64,000 bases of DNA from an uncultured Pelagimonas sp. (GTDB taxonomy: Bacteria > Pseudomonadota > Alphaproteobacteria > Rhodobacterales > Rhodobacteraceae). How positions within the stretch are numbered: the stretch's first letter is position 1; every line of letters starts with the position of its first letter. This document shows, one piece after another, positions 17,272 through 27,035 of the stretch. The notes beneath the pieces are model-generated. The model had not been told where the DNA came from and made no database searches. It was given only the letters and a program-made list of their open reading frames with translations. The stretch is taken from assembly GCA_947497905.1 (NCBI GenBank), contig CANMIH010000011.1, positions 62,001 through 126,000 on the forward strand, in the 5' to 3' direction. A program made the translations under genes and the position numbers.

Positions 17272-19647
17272 TCAGAAGTTCTGCCAGATTGAATTGTCGC
17301 CGCTAGCCTGAGGTAGGCTGTTCGGTGTTGGATGATCCACACGCGTAGGCATTGGATTAGACGGCTGTTCCTCCCAATTGCCTTTCTTCTGTGTAAGCTC
17401 TGCTGACCGCACACTTTCTGGCTCTCCCACGGAGCGGAAACGGTTAACCACCGATCTCAGCTGCCCTGCTTTATCCTGCAAAGCTTGGCTTGATTGGGCG
17501 CTCTCGCCAACCATGGCCGCATTTTCCTGTGTGACCTTGTCGAGTAGAGCAATTCCACTGTTGATCTCAGTGATGCCCTCAGCCTGTTCAGATGCGCTGG
17601 ACGCAATGGTTTTGACGCGGCCAGTTACGTCATCAATCCTTTCCAAAATTTCGTCCATGGCGCGCCCCATCTCACCAACAAGTTCGGCGCCTCGGTCAAC
17701 GTTTTTGGTTGATCCTGAAATGAGATTTTTGATTTCACCTGCACTTTCAGACGATCTTTGCGCCAGCCCCCGGACCTCAGATGCAACGACCGCAAAGCCT
17801 TGTCCGGCACTCCCTGCTCTCGCTGCCTCAACGCCTGCATTCAAAGACAACAAGTTAGTCTGAAACGCGATATCCTCGATGACAGTAATGATCTGGCTGA
17901 TCAGCCCGGATGATTTTTCGATCTCAGACATCGCACTCATAGTTCGATCGCGCACTTCCTTGCCACGCTTGGCTTGCTCTCGCGCTTCATTCACAGCAGC
18001 GACGATCTCTTTCGCTCCATCTGCGTTGGACGCGACACTATTAGTAATCTCCTCCATAGCCGCCGCAGTTTGCTCAAGAGTTGCGGCTTGGTTTTCTGTA
18101 CGTGAGGACAGACTTTCTGCACTTTTATTTAAATGCTTTGCGTCTTCATCAATGGATTCTGCATCCACACGCAGCTCCGCCACTATTTCTGACAGAGAAC
18201 CGACTGTGCTGTTGAAGTTGTCTATCAGAAGTCTGTAGTCTTCACCGAGATCTTCATCAATATTGCAATCAAGATCTCCTTCTGCCAGCAACTGCAAGGA
18301 CCTCGCCAATTTCGTGACAACAACTGCTTGCTGTTCGGCTTGGCGTGCGCTGGTCAATTGAGCATCTTTGCCATCCGAAAGCGTTACCTTGAGTTCATCC
18401 AGTCTTTTCGAGATTGTCCCGAGTTCATCTTTTACTGCAGTCCCCTCAATGGATGTCTCATAATCTTCAGCTGACAGGCGTTCGACGCTGTCCGAGAGCT
18501 TTCCAATTCTCGAGGTGAGCAATCTCGCGATCAGGAATGAGATCAACAGAACCAGCGCGAGGGTGGCTGCAACTTGCGCAATCGTTGTGCTCAATAGCTG
18601 AGTTCGTTCAGCATTCGCTTCCGCAAGATCTTGTTCCAGGATTACGTTCCACTGGATACCTTCACCCAGGATGCTACCGGTTCTAGTAATAATTGGGTTC
18701 CCAAGTAGCCCCTGATCTTCCACCCGTGCAATCGGCTTGTGCTTTCTCGCATCAAGGATATGCGGAAGCTCCGGAAGTTGATCAAAGATAGCATGACCGC
18801 CATCCTTTGGAGAAGACGACAGCGCCCGCCCGCTGTCATCCACGATGTACATAAAGCCAGTTTCGCCCAGAAGAGATGCGTTCGAAAGGACCTCTGCGAT
18901 AGCTTGATCTACGGGAATTTGAAGTGCGACCACACCGATGCGTTGCCCAGAGTTGTCAAAGACGGGAGACGCTACGAATTTTGCAGGTGCCCCCGCGCTC
19001 GGCGCGTAAGGTGCAAATTTCGATAGGAAGCGCGTCCCATGAGCGCCCTTCAAAGCGTCTCTATAGACCTTGCCCAATTCACTTTGGGCGTATTTTCCGT
19101 CAATGAAATTTGTAGCGAAATCAGCCTCTTTGAATACCGAGTAGACAAGGTTTCCTTTGGTATCAAACAAGAAGAGATCGTAGTAACCACGGTCCTGCTG
19201 AACAGTTCTGTACCCAGAGTGAAAACTAGCGTGTTCCGAACTCCAAGCACTGCCATCGCCGGCGTCATTTAAAGCGTCTTTACTGCCAACGGGGTGAGGA
19301 TTGCTGGTGACATACGCTTCCGTGAGAAACTTTTTTGGAGAAGTGGAGATAGCGTTCCATCCGGCTGAGAAGGCACCAATGCCATCCATTACATCCTTGC
19401 TTTGCGAGAGAATTTTGATGTCGTCATCGACACCTTCAAGCCACGCTTCTAAACGCTCAATTTTGGCGTAAATGAGATAATCATAGGCTGCATCTCGTTG
19501 ATGCTCGAGAGCCGTGGTTGCTTGCCAGAAGCCGATTGCTGAAGCCGTTAGAGTAATCAGAATAGTAGGTAAGGCGATTTGAATCGGCATCTTCCACTTG
19601 AGAGGCAAATCCCCCCAAGAGGTAAGTAGATTTCGTAAACTTGGCAT
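17272..19647 (-). CDS. Methyl-accepting chemotaxis protein (Cache-type sensor)
   Basis: 791 residues from ATG 19647, chosen because GGGAG lies 9 nt upstream; an in-frame TTG 33 nt earlier lacks one. Layout: a membrane segment ([18 protein letters not shown]), a periplasmic Cache-type sensor of ~290 residues ([55 protein letters not shown]), a second membrane segment ([19 protein letters not shown]), a HAMP domain, and the signalling coiled coil with the conserved tip ([35 protein letters not shown]). It would signal to CheA/CheW; no che genes are in the window. Ligand unknown, though Cache domains usually bind small metabolites. Confidence 0.93.
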   Translation of the reverse strand: MPSLRNLLTSWGDLPLKWKMPIQIALPTILITLTASAIGFWQATTALEHQRDAAYDYLIYAKIERLEAWLEGVDDDIKILSQSKDVMDGIGAFSAGWNAISTSPKKFLTEAYVTSNPHPVGSKDALNDAGDGSAWSSEHASFHSGYRTVQQDRGYYDLFLFDTKGNLVYSVFKEADFATNFIDGKYAQSELGKVYRDALKGAHGTRFLSKFAPYAPSAGAPAKFVASPVFDNSGQRIGVVALQIPVDQAIAEVLSNASLLGETGFMYIVDDSGRALSSSPKDGGHAIFDQLPELPHILDARKHKPIARVEDQGLLGNPIITRTGSILGEGIQWNVILEQDLAEANAERTQLLSTTIAQVAATLALVLLISFLIARLLTSRIGKLSDSVERLSAEDYETSIEGTAVKDELGTISKRLDELKVTLSDGKDAQLTSARQAEQQAVVVTKLARSLQLLAEGDLDCNIDEDLGEDYRLLIDNFNSTVGSLSEIVAELRVDAESIDEDAKHLNKSAESLSSRTENQAATLEQTAAAMEEITNSVASNADGAKEIVAAVNEAREQAKRGKEVRDRTMSAMSEIEKSSGLISQIITVIEDIAFQTNLLSLNAGVEAARAGSAGQGFAVVASEVRGLAQRSSESAGEIKNLISGSTKNVDRGAELVGEMGRAMDEILERIDDVTGRVKTIASSASEQAEGITEINSGIALLDKVTQENAAMVGESAQSSQALQDKAGQLRSVVNRFRSVGEPESVRSAELTQKKGNWEEQPSNPMPTRVDHPTPNSLPQASGDNSIWQNF

Positions 19648-19918
19648 AACTGGCTCCCAACAACCATCTTGGAGCTGCAAAGGAATTTCGGCAGCTCAAC
19701 CAGAGCGGGGCTCCGGAATGGCGCGAAGTTAGGCATTCACTGATTGCGCAAGGATTAACAAGGAGTTGACCCTACTTAGCGTCATATGGCCAAATTCTGA
19801 AAATAAGCTTATAAATACAATGATTTAGCCAATTTGCAAATTTGCAAATTTTATACATCCTTATACGTTCGGATAGATTGCAAATCTGCAAAAAACAAAC
19901 ATGGCAAATAGACCATTA

Positions 19919-20111
19919 GATCCCAGGGCAAAGTTTGCGCCCCAAAAACCGAACATTTCTGGAATGCACACAGATTCTTAGTATCTTGAGGATACTTATA
20001 CGAGAACGGGTGGTTGCGAATCTGCTTAAGCGTGAAATCGTTGTGGACCAAGACCAGTTCTGCGAGGTTACTCCATTTTGTAAGTTCCAGAGTCACTTAA
20101 AGGAGTGCCTC
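19919..20111. repeat. Dispersed direct repeat, copy 2
   Basis: Same orientation and about 93% identical to 2204-2397, with one 1-nt length difference near position 27. Lies in an AT-rich gap (19648-20209) between the chemotaxis gene and an NTF2-like gene. The palindrome flanking copy 1 is absent. About 270 nt of AT-rich DNA upstream and 98 nt downstream hold nothing else recognised. Confidence 0.85.
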
Positions 20112-20209
20112 GCCCCGTCATCTCACGACTTAGTGTGGGAACTGTGCATTCGCAGACAAATCCACTCGACAACCTTCGGGCCAATGTCAACAACTTGAGT
20201 AAGAAGCTT

Positions 20210-20584
20210 TTACCCAACACACTCACCTACGCAGAAGAACAGCTGTGCATACTCTTCGGGTACAGAAGGCTCAATCCTGATCACCTGTTCATTTTCTAGC
20301 AAAGCCTGTGTGAACGGTTCTAACCTAGTGCCATCATCTAATCGAATGCGTGTTGCGTAAAACAGTCCATCACCTTGGCGTTCGAGCTCCAGAAGTTCCA
20401 GCACGGTCCCCGAAGACAAGTGTCGCCTGACAACCTTCGCCCACCCATCTCGGTTCAGCACGCCGTCTGGCAAGACCACGCGCAGCTTCGGATGGAACAC
20501 CGCATCAAAGAGCGGCTCAACATCGGCCCAAGACGAGCATCCATTGAAAGCGGCGAGGTAATTCCTGAACTCTTCTTCGATCAT
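20210..20584 (-). CDS. NTF2/SnoaL-like protein
   Basis: 124 residues, no signal peptide. The pattern fits the alpha+beta cone of NTF2-like proteins: an N-terminal helix (EEFRNYLAAFNGCSSWADVE), LFDAVFHPKLRVV, DGVLNRDGWAKVVRRHLSSG, then strands (LELERQGDGLFYATRIRL and VIRIEPSVP). Such proteins bind or isomerise small hydrophobic molecules; many have no known function. Different from the broken exported NTF2-like protein at 2834-3205. Confidence 0.68.
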   Translation of the reverse strand: MIEEEFRNYLAAFNGCSSWADVEPLFDAVFHPKLRVVLPDGVLNRDGWAKVVRRHLSSGTVLELLELERQGDGLFYATRIRLDDGTRLEPFTQALLENEQVIRIEPSVPEEYAQLFFCVGECVG

Positions 20585-20942
20585 ATTGCGCCCTGCCTAC
20601 AATATTGTTCTTTGACAGCATTATCGTACCAACTCAGACTGAGCTCTGGTCAAGCTGGCCAATTGTGTCAGAACCTGTTCATTGGTAGAGGCAACTACCC
20701 GTCAGAGCACTTGCTTCTTGAAATTGAAGCCATTCGTACGCCTCTTCTAGAAGTTTGGACAAAACCTAGCCCACCCAAAGCTTGATTTTCTCACTTTGGT
20801 CCGTTGCATGGAAAATGAGCCGTCTAGAACGAAGAGAATTTTCTCGGAAATGCACTCCCCGTTTGTTTATTAACAAATCGAAGAAAACAAGAACCCAAGT
20901 TGCAGGCAACCTGCCTCGTTAGTGATTTATGCATTGGGATGC
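20585..20942. other. Intergenic, no supported gene
   Basis: 358 nt between the NTF2-like gene and the end of the photolyase operon. A plus-strand open frame overlaps here but is mostly the shadow of the NTF2-like gene. AT-rich near 20840-20940, where the operon terminator would lie; no clear hairpin seen. Confidence 0.5.
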
Positions 20943-22466
20943 CTAATCACCAAACAAGTCTAATTGTGAACTTACCTCTGGGACTTGTGCACGTGCTGTG
21001 CCTCTCCTCCGACTTCCGTGTTTATCTAAGACATTTTTGGACCGAGCTTTGAAACCATTGCTCTTCCGAACTTCTGTAATACGTTGTTTAGCGTCTTTCG
21101 CAGCCATCTCGTGATCTACGATGGGACGGGGATATCCTGCTAAGGCTCTACCTTCGAACAAATTCGGCTGACACAACCATGGTGTGTGGATTTGGGTATC
21201 ATGCAGATGTTTCAGTTCAGGAACCCACTTGCGGATAAACTCCCCTTCGGGGTCTTGATCTCGGCTTTGCTTGATGGGGTTGTAAACACGCATCGCGTTG
21301 ATCCCTGTGACACCCGATTGCATCTGGAACTGGCTATAATGAATGCCTGGCTCATAGTCGGTGAACAGACGGGCCATATAGGGGGCCGTTTTGCGCCAGT
21401 CGAGCCAGAGTTGGTAACTGGCAAAACTTACCAGCATCGCCCGCATTCGAAAGGTGATCCAGCCAGTCTGTATCAATGAACGCATACAGGCATCGATGAA
21501 GGGGAAGCCGGTTTGCCCATTGGCCCAAGCCTGAAATCTACTGTCATCATGTTCCGTCTCACGCAATCCCTCAAAGGCTGGATGCATGCAGTGGGTTTCG
21601 ATCTCTGGCTGATCCTCAAGCTTTTGAACAAAGTGGCAACGCCAGGCTAAGCGCGATCCAAAAGCGCTGATGTTTCGGCCAAAGCTTTGTTTCTCCATAG
21701 GGCTGAGTTGATCTTTCCGCCGTTTTAACGCCTGAACGACCTCTTTTACTGAAAGGCTCCCCCATGCAAGATGCGCTGAAAGGCGCGAGCAGTTGTGTTC
21801 TGAGGCTAAGGGCGAAGAAATGTTGCGCAGATAGAGCCTAGATCGGTGCTCGAAGAAACTGCGAAGATCTGCCACAGCAACGCTTCTACCACCTCGTTGT
21901 GCGCGAGGCAGTCCGGGACCGAACATAGGGTGATCTTTGCGTGGCAAAGAATCCGATCGGCAGCTTGCGACCGGCATTAAGCGGGCTGGTTTAGGCGTCA
22001 CTGGCTCTGACATGCGCTTATTGCGGATGCGGCTCCAGTCATCACGGTTTTTTAGCCGTCTGACGACGCCGTTTGAGGGAAACTCGCGGAACGTGAGGCT
22101 ATGTTCGCGGCACATTTGGTCAACCGCCATATCGCGACGATAGGTCCAAAAATCACCCGTTTCCTCATGTGCCCAGATCGTTCTGCTACCAGTTTCCTGC
22201 ACCATGGTGCGTAGCACGTCGCACGCATCACCGACCCGCAAGATAAGCGGTTGCCCTAATTTCGCAAGACTTAGGGTAAGCTCACTCAGGCAATCATGAA
22301 CAAAGCCCCAGTGTCGGGATGAAGCAAAAGGCTGTAGCCACAGTTCAGGTTCCACAATGTACAAAGGGATAATCGGTGCCCCCTTCTGAGCGGCTGTGAA
22401 AAGTGGTTTGTGATCATGCACCCGCAGATCCCGTTTAAACCAGACGATCTGAGGAGTGTCGTTCAT
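20943..22466 (-). CDS. Deoxyribodipyrimidine photolyase / cryptochrome family protein
   Basis: 507 residues with both photolyase domains. N-terminal alpha/beta domain: [50 protein letters not shown]-terminal FAD-binding helical domain: [50 protein letters not shown], then [16 protein letters not shown] and [10 protein letters not shown]. Likely a blue-light flavoprotein, either a CPD photolyase or a cryptochrome. The usual NxGNWQW-like segment is replaced by [10 protein letters not shown], a divergent subgroup. Its ATG overlaps the upstream stop (ATGA). Last gene of a four-gene operon. Confidence 0.9.
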   Translation of the reverse strand: MNDTPQIVWFKRDLRVHDHKPLFTAAQKGAPIIPLYIVEPELWLQPFASSRHWGFVHDCLSELTLSLAKLGQPLILRVGDACDVLRTMVQETGSRTIWAHEETGDFWTYRRDMAVDQMCREHSLTFREFPSNGVVRRLKNRDDWSRIRNKRMSEPVTPKPARLMPVASCRSDSLPRKDHPMFGPGLPRAQRGGRSVAVADLRSFFEHRSRLYLRNISSPLASEHNCSRLSAHLAWGSLSVKEVVQALKRRKDQLSPMEKQSFGRNISAFGSRLAWRCHFVQKLEDQPEIETHCMHPAFEGLRETEHDDSRFQAWANGQTGFPFIDACMRSLIQTGWITFRMRAMLVSFASYQLWLDWRKTAPYMARLFTDYEPGIHYSQFQMQSGVTGINAMRVYNPIKQSRDQDPEGEFIRKWVPELKHLHDTQIHTPWLCQPNLFEGRALAGYPRPIVDHEMAAKDAKQRITEVRKSNGFKARSKNVLDKHGSRRRGTARAQVPEVSSQLDLFGD

Positions 22467-23599
22467 AAGGCCAGCTCGCTGACTAAGGACGGGATTTGCT
22501 TCTTAAGCCTAAAGAAGCCCTTTGACGCATATGGCCAAACAAGTTGATCATATCGCCTAATGTGATGGTGTAATCGTACTCCCGCTAGGGCGAGCCGGTG
22601 CTGGGTTTCGACAAACCCGTTGGCAGCTGGGCCAACCGGAAGATGAGTACAGAGCGCATCTGACACCTGCGCGGTCTGAACGGCCAGAAGAATTGCTCTG
22701 CTCCAATCGTGACCCCGATGGAACGTTCCTCCAAGCAAACGAGTGGTTTTCTCGACTGCACTTTGCGCAAAAGCTGAAGCACTTGGAGAAACAATGCCAA
22801 CGACTCCAGTTACGCTGACCTCTGAGGGTGGCGGCAGGCAGTCTTCTTCAGTCACAACCCAAACCGCTTTTGAGAGTGGAGCAGTTGAACTTCGGGCTAG
22901 CGGTACCTGCGGGTGCTCTCTGTCTTCGTGCACTGCATTGGCGGTTTCATTCAATTGACCCGACGGTTGAAACCGCCCGTCGGTGAAACGAGCGATATTT
23001 TCAGCCGTTGCAAGATAGTGTTTGCCCTTGGTGTGCAACCCAGCAACCCACCGCCAACTCAAGGTGTTCGAGGCAGGGTCAGCGTCCGCAAGGTGCCGGA
23101 GAAAGAAATCAGCCCCCATCTGCCAGGGCAGCTGAAGGGTAAATATCCAGATCGAAGCAAACCACATCCGGGCATGGTTATGCAGATAACCCACTTCGAG
23201 CAGTTGCTGCACCCAGTAATCAAAACACTCAATTCCGGTACAGCCGGATACAGCATTATAAAATCCGCGCGGTGGATCTTGCAAAGCTTCTGCGAGATCC
23301 GATTGGTAGGTAGCCCAGACACTGGGATGCTGTTCCAGCCACCCCTTGAAATACCCCCGCCAAAACACTTCCTGAACAAATGGCATCGCCTCATGTAAGC
23401 TGTTGTGCTTGAGCACAGCGCCCAAAACGTCGATCTCAGAAATCAATCTGTGCCTTAAATAGGGAGACAGCCCAGAAACTGCAGCGAAAGCACCTTCCCG
23501 ATCATAGTTGCGGTTCCGTGCGTAGGCCCGACCAGCATGCGGCGAAAATGCCTCCAATCGCTGCAATCCAGCGGTTCGAGTGGGTTCAAATCTAGTCAT
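22463..23599 (-). CDS. Photolyase-like FAD-binding protein with reversed domain order
   Basis: 378 residues from ATG 23599. The first ~230 residues match the photolyase FAD domain ([68 protein letters not shown]). No alpha/beta domain precedes it. The C-terminal ~120 residues look like a Rossmann-type alpha/beta unit ([54 protein letters not shown]), so the order seems reversed compared with ordinary photolyases. The N terminus overlaps the DUF2256 gene by 8 nt and the C terminus overlaps the next gene by 4 nt. Activity unknown. Confidence 0.82.
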   Translation of the reverse strand: MTRFEPTRTAGLQRLEAFSPHAGRAYARNRNYDREGAFAAVSGLSPYLRHRLISEIDVLGAVLKHNSLHEAMPFVQEVFWRGYFKGWLEQHPSVWATYQSDLAEALQDPPRGFYNAVSGCTGIECFDYWVQQLLEVGYLHNHARMWFASIWIFTLQLPWQMGADFFLRHLADADPASNTLSWRWVAGLHTKGKHYLATAENIARFTDGRFQPSGQLNETANAVHEDREHPQVPLARSSTAPLSKAVWVVTEEDCLPPPSEVSVTGVVGIVSPSASAFAQSAVEKTTRLLGGTFHRGHDWSRAILLAVQTAQVSDALCTHLPVGPAANGFVETQHRLALAGVRLHHHIRRYDQLVWPYASKGFFRLKKQIPSLVSELAL

Positions 23600-23750
23600 T
23601 TTGGCTTTGTTTCGCGATCGACCTGCGCTGCAATCGGCAGCGATCTGAGCAATAGCGGACTTCGTCCCAGCTCCGCTTCCACTTTTTGCGCCAGGAGAAC
23701 GGCCGATGACATACGACACACGTCTTGTAGGGGAGATCAGACTTTTTCAT
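23592..23750 (-). CDS. DUF2256 zinc-ribbon-like protein
   Basis: 52 residues from ATG 23750. Contains [18 protein letters not shown] and VRYCSDRCR: four cysteines in two pairs, presumably a zinc site, in the DUF2256 arrangement. It overlaps the Fe-S photolyase gene by 14 nt and the FAD-domain gene by 8 nt, so it is translated from the same message. DUF2256 genes commonly sit beside cryptochrome/photolyase genes; the role is unknown. Confidence 0.9.
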   Translation of the reverse strand: MKKSDLPYKTCVVCHRPFSWRKKWKRSWDEVRYCSDRCRLQRRSIAKQSQND

Positions 23751-25269
23751 TTGTTTCCAATGCCCTGAGGAAACCCTGTGAATCATCGCGCACAGACTGC
23801 AACTTGTCGCCGGACATGCGATCGAGGGTCTTAAACACGAACCCCATGCGCGGATTGCCCCTCAGTTTTTCCGCATTTCGATCGATGAAGTCCCAATACA
23901 GGTAGTTGAACGGACAGGCTTTAGGCCCGTTCTTGGCACTGACCTTATATGAACAGCCATCACAGTAATTCGACATTTTTTTGATATATGCGCCGCTGGC
24001 GGCATAGGGCTTTGACGCTAAGAGGCCACCATCCGCAAACAGCACCATGCCGTGGACATTAGGCAGCTCCACCCATTCGTAGGCATCCGCATAGACCAGA
24101 AGATACCACTCATTTACCTGGTCCGGATCCAATCCAGCTAACAATGCGAAGTTTCCTAGCACCATCAGCCGCTGAATGTGATGAGCGTATGCGTTGCGTT
24201 TCGTCTCCGACACTGTCTGACGCAAGCAATTCATCCTAGTTTCAGCGGTCCAGTAGAACTCAGGCAAATCGCGCGTCGCGTCAAAGAAATTCATCTCCTT
24301 ATATTGCGGCATCTGAATCCAGTAGAGACCGCGCACAAACTCACGCCATCCTAAGATCTGGCGTATGAACCCTTCGACTGCATTCAGTGGGGCTGTCCCT
24401 TGTCGATAGGCCTGCTCTGCCTTCTGGATACATTCCATAGGGTTGAGCATTCCGCAGTTCAGATAAAGCGCGAGGTGGCTATGAAACATCCATGGTTCAT
24501 CTTGCACCATGGCATCTTGCCAATCCCCGAATTGAGGCAAACGCTCCTGGATGAACATGTCCAGTGCTGCTACTGCGCCCTCACGGGTCACCGCGTAGTT
24601 AAAGGGATAGATATCCCCAAAGTGATCCGCAAACTCCCTTTCAACTAGATCCATCACCTCTTGCGTGATGTCATCAAGGGGAAAGCTGTAAGGATTTGGC
24701 GCAATCAGCCCGGTGGCAGGTGGTTTTCGATTGTCTGCATCAAAGTTCCATCGACCACCGGAGGGGCCGTCTGGTTCCATCAAAATCGAGTATCTCTTGC
24801 GCATCTCGCGGTAGAAATACTCCATCCGCAATTGTTTGCGCCCCTTGGCCCAATCAGCGAATTCTTCTGGCGATGACAGAAACCTATCATCATCCAGGAC
24901 GGCAACTGGAACCTTCAGTCGCTCCTCCCAAGTCTGCATTTCTGATGTGAGACGATATTCACCAGGTGTCGTCACGACCAACTCATCTGGCTTTAATCGC
25001 ACAGCGGCCCTTTGCACTTCGCCAAACAAGGATCCTTGATTATCTGCATCATCGTATCGGGTGTAGAGGACCGGCAGTCCTTCTTCTCGAAGCTGCTCGG
25101 CAAAATGGCGCATCGAGGAGAATACAAAGGCAATCTTCTTTTTGTGATGTTTGACATACCGGGCCTCCTCTCGCACCTCGGCCATCAAAACAACATCCCC
25201 GTCCTGAAACTGGCGCAGAGAGGAGAGCGAGCGAGTGAGTTGATCGCCAAGAACCAGGATGAGTTTCAT
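23737..25269 (-). CDS. Iron-sulfur bacterial photolyase/cryptochrome (FeS-BCP, PhrB/CryB type)
   Basis: 510 residues from ATG 25269 ([10 protein letters not shown] is the family start); the frame stays open further upstream only as antisense of an IS5 fragment. N-terminal antenna domain: [22 protein letters not shown]-terminal domain: [53 protein letters not shown]. Four cysteines, C348, C436, C439 and C452 (YCDGC, ACPFN), have the spacing of the 4Fe-4S ligands in PhrB, and His 363/364 lie in the 6-4 repair site region. Probably a 6-4 photoproduct photolyase, with possible light-signalling function. First gene of the photolyase operon. Confidence 0.95.
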   Translation of the reverse strand: MKLILVLGDQLTRSLSSLRQFQDGDVVLMAEVREEARYVKHHKKKIAFVFSSMRHFAEQLREEGLPVLYTRYDDADNQGSLFGEVQRAAVRLKPDELVVTTPGEYRLTSEMQTWEERLKVPVAVLDDDRFLSSPEEFADWAKGRKQLRMEYFYREMRKRYSILMEPDGPSGGRWNFDADNRKPPATGLIAPNPYSFPLDDITQEVMDLVEREFADHFGDIYPFNYAVTREGAVAALDMFIQERLPQFGDWQDAMVQDEPWMFHSHLALYLNCGMLNPMECIQKAEQAYRQGTAPLNAVEGFIRQILGWREFVRGLYWIQMPQYKEMNFFDATRDLPEFYWTAETRMNCLRQTVSETKRNAYAHHIQRLMVLGNFALLAGLDPDQVNEWYLLVYADAYEWVELPNVHGMVLFADGGLLASKPYAASGAYIKKMSNYCDGCSYKVSAKNGPKACPFNYLYWDFIDRNAEKLRGNPRMGFVFKTLDRMSGDKLQSVRDDSQGFLRALETNEKV

Positions 25270-25346
25270 AAGCAGCAGAAGCCAGTCAGGTGTTAGGTTT
25301 CTGATGTTACGTCTGATCCGCCGATTTGGATGACTTTGGTTTAGCA

Positions 25347-25740
25347 GGCTGCTGAAGAAGTCGGGGCTCGACGCGGCCTGAGGAACATGTTTCACCCTCA
25401 GCTCAACTTGGCGGGGGTGATGATGCGCGGGAGGGATGAAGCGAGCGGATCGCTTTTCAGCTATGTCGATCTGGAAGAGCGCATCCCCGCGCGGCACCCG
25501 CTGCAGAAGATAAAGCAGGTCGTGAATGACGCGCTGGCCAGCCTGGATGCCGAGTTCGAGGTGCTCTACACCGACTTCGGCCGCCCCTCGATCCCGCCGG
25601 AACGGCTGATCCGTGCGAGCCTGCTTCAGATCCTGTTTTCGGTCCGCTCCGAGCGGCAACTGATGGAACAGATGCAGTATTATCTGCTGTTCCGCTGGTT
25701 TGTCGGCCTCGGGATCGATGACCCTGTTTGGGTTATGGAG
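25347..25740 (+). mobile_element. IS5-family transposase fragment
   Basis: An end-like sequence (GCAGGCTGCTGAAGAAGTCG) at about 25350 leads into a transposase frame from ATG 25387: MMRGRDEASGSLFSYVDLEE, HPLQKIKQVVNDALASLD, RPSIPPERLIRASLLQILFS, YLLFRWFVGLGIDDPVWV. Similarity to IS5-family proteins breaks at about 25737, after ~115 residues. The open frame continues to 26058 in unrelated sequence, so the apparent 223-residue product is a chimera. The element sits 80 nt upstream of the photolyase operon and may have changed its promoter region. Confidence 0.82.
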
Positions 25741-26190
25741 GCTGAACGGTCTTTCCCACCACCGTTTGGGGCCACAATTGCCCATGCCATTGCCTACATT
25801 GTAGAAGCGATGCGCTGCACGCGTCATAGCATGTTCAGCTACATCCGAAATGACGATGCCTCAGCTGACCTCGCAATGGCCCGAGACTTCGGCCGACAGG
25901 TCGCTGAGCTCCAGGTCCGGATCGCGATGCTCTACCGTTACACCGCTCTTGGCATACCCATCACAGAGCAAAGGCTGAGTCCGTCTGAGGAAAAGGGGGA
26001 GCCCGCTCAAAACCCGATTTGTACAATAGAGCCGCTTTACGCCGCAAAAAGCGGATGAGACGCTCTATGAAACCTTGAATGCCGCTGAACAAGCAGCCTA
26101 ACATTTGAGCCTACAACTTTCCGGTTTATCCCGGGGCGGTTTAAGAGATTTGAGCAGCTAGCAACCAGCAAAAGATCAGAGACGCTCTTG
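25741..26190. other. Unassigned DNA after the IS5 fragment
   Basis: The transposase frame runs on to a stop at 26058 with a coherent-looking stretch (DLAMARDFGRQVAELQVRIA), but no family was recognised. It may be the tail of a gene cut by the IS. After 26058 only the upstream region of the next luxR is seen. Confidence 0.35.
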
Positions 26191-26991
26191 ATGGCCATTT
26201 CACATATTTTACGCGCCCCCCCCACCGCACTGGGAATGGATCAGAGCTTGCTAGATCTGGTCGAGGCCATGGATCGGGCCGAAGGGCTTTCTGGTTGTTG
26301 GGACACGATGACTCGTTTCTTGGAAACTCAAGGGGTCACGCTCCCAACCTATATTTACCTGCGCCCAAGCCGGCCAGATGATGCGCCTCTTATACTTAGT
26401 CGCATGCCTGATTGGTGGGCTGATTTCTATCTGGAAACCCAAGCCGCAGCGCGCGATCCATTCTTCAAGACCTGCCAGAGCCTGAACGCCCGCTCCATTG
26501 GTATGAGCTTTCTCAATGAGAACCAACATATGCTGACCACCGGAGAGGCGCGTTTCATTCATGAGGCAGCCGATACAGGCTTGATCAGCGGGCTTGCGCA
26601 GCCTGTCCAGACGATAAACCCGATGCATTATGGCGGGTGGAATTTTGGCTCTGAACTTGGCCGAGGCGAGTTCCTTGCGGAAATGCAGTCCACTGGTGCC
26701 CGTCTGCAAATGGCGGCGTTCTTGTCTCACAGCTATTTCCAAAAGGAATTAGCATCCCAACCCATTGCGCCTCAGCTCGGCGAACCAAGGCAAAGGTGTT
26801 TGACACCACGCGAGAAAGAATGTTTGACTTGGCTGGCCAAAGGTTTGCGTGCGGGGCAGATCGCTGACAAACTTACTCTGGCCAAAGTAACGGTAGATCT
26901 TCATCTTGCGTCTGCCCGCAGGAAACTGGGCGCAATTACCCGCGAACAGGCTTTGGTTCTTGCGGTGATCCAGGGAGAAATCAGCCCGTAA
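26191..26991 (+). CDS. LuxR-family transcriptional regulator
   Basis: 266 residues from ATG 26191 (a TTG lies directly before it). N-terminal autoinducer-binding-like domain: PTYIYLRP, MPDWWADFYLETQAAARDPF, then FIHEAADTGLISGLAQPVQT, keeping the Trp, Tyr and Asp-Pro positions typical of LuxR receptors. C-terminal GerE helix-turn-helix: LTPREKECLTWLAKGLRAGQ, KVTVDLHLASARRKLG. Only distantly like the two regulators at 4 and 14 kb. It is convergent with the giant repeat-protein gene, 45 nt away, with no obvious terminator hairpin between them. No luxI nearby, so possibly an orphan receptor. Confidence 0.88.
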   Translation: MAISHILRAPPTALGMDQSLLDLVEAMDRAEGLSGCWDTMTRFLETQGVTLPTYIYLRPSRPDDAPLILSRMPDWWADFYLETQAAARDPFFKTCQSLNARSIGMSFLNENQHMLTTGEARFIHEAADTGLISGLAQPVQTINPMHYGGWNFGSELGRGEFLAEMQSTGARLQMAAFLSHSYFQKELASQPIAPQLGEPRQRCLTPREKECLTWLAKGLRAGQIADKLTLAKVTVDLHLASARRKLGAITREQALVLAVIQGEISP

Positions 26992-27035
26992 CAGTACGCT
27001 GACTGGTCCGGTATCCGAATGGATTTTGCATTATC

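Noticed and set aside
23537-23905. Plus-strand open frames across the photolyase operon
   Set aside because: Shadows of the well-supported minus-strand genes; no independent domain signal.
25270-25827. N-terminal 186-residue extension of the Fe-S photolyase
   Set aside because: It is the antisense of the IS5 transposase fragment; the family start and proper length begin at 25269.
25741-26058. The 223-residue open frame 25387-26058 as one transposase
   Set aside because: Similarity to IS5 transposases stops at about 25737; the rest is unrelated sequence read through by chance.
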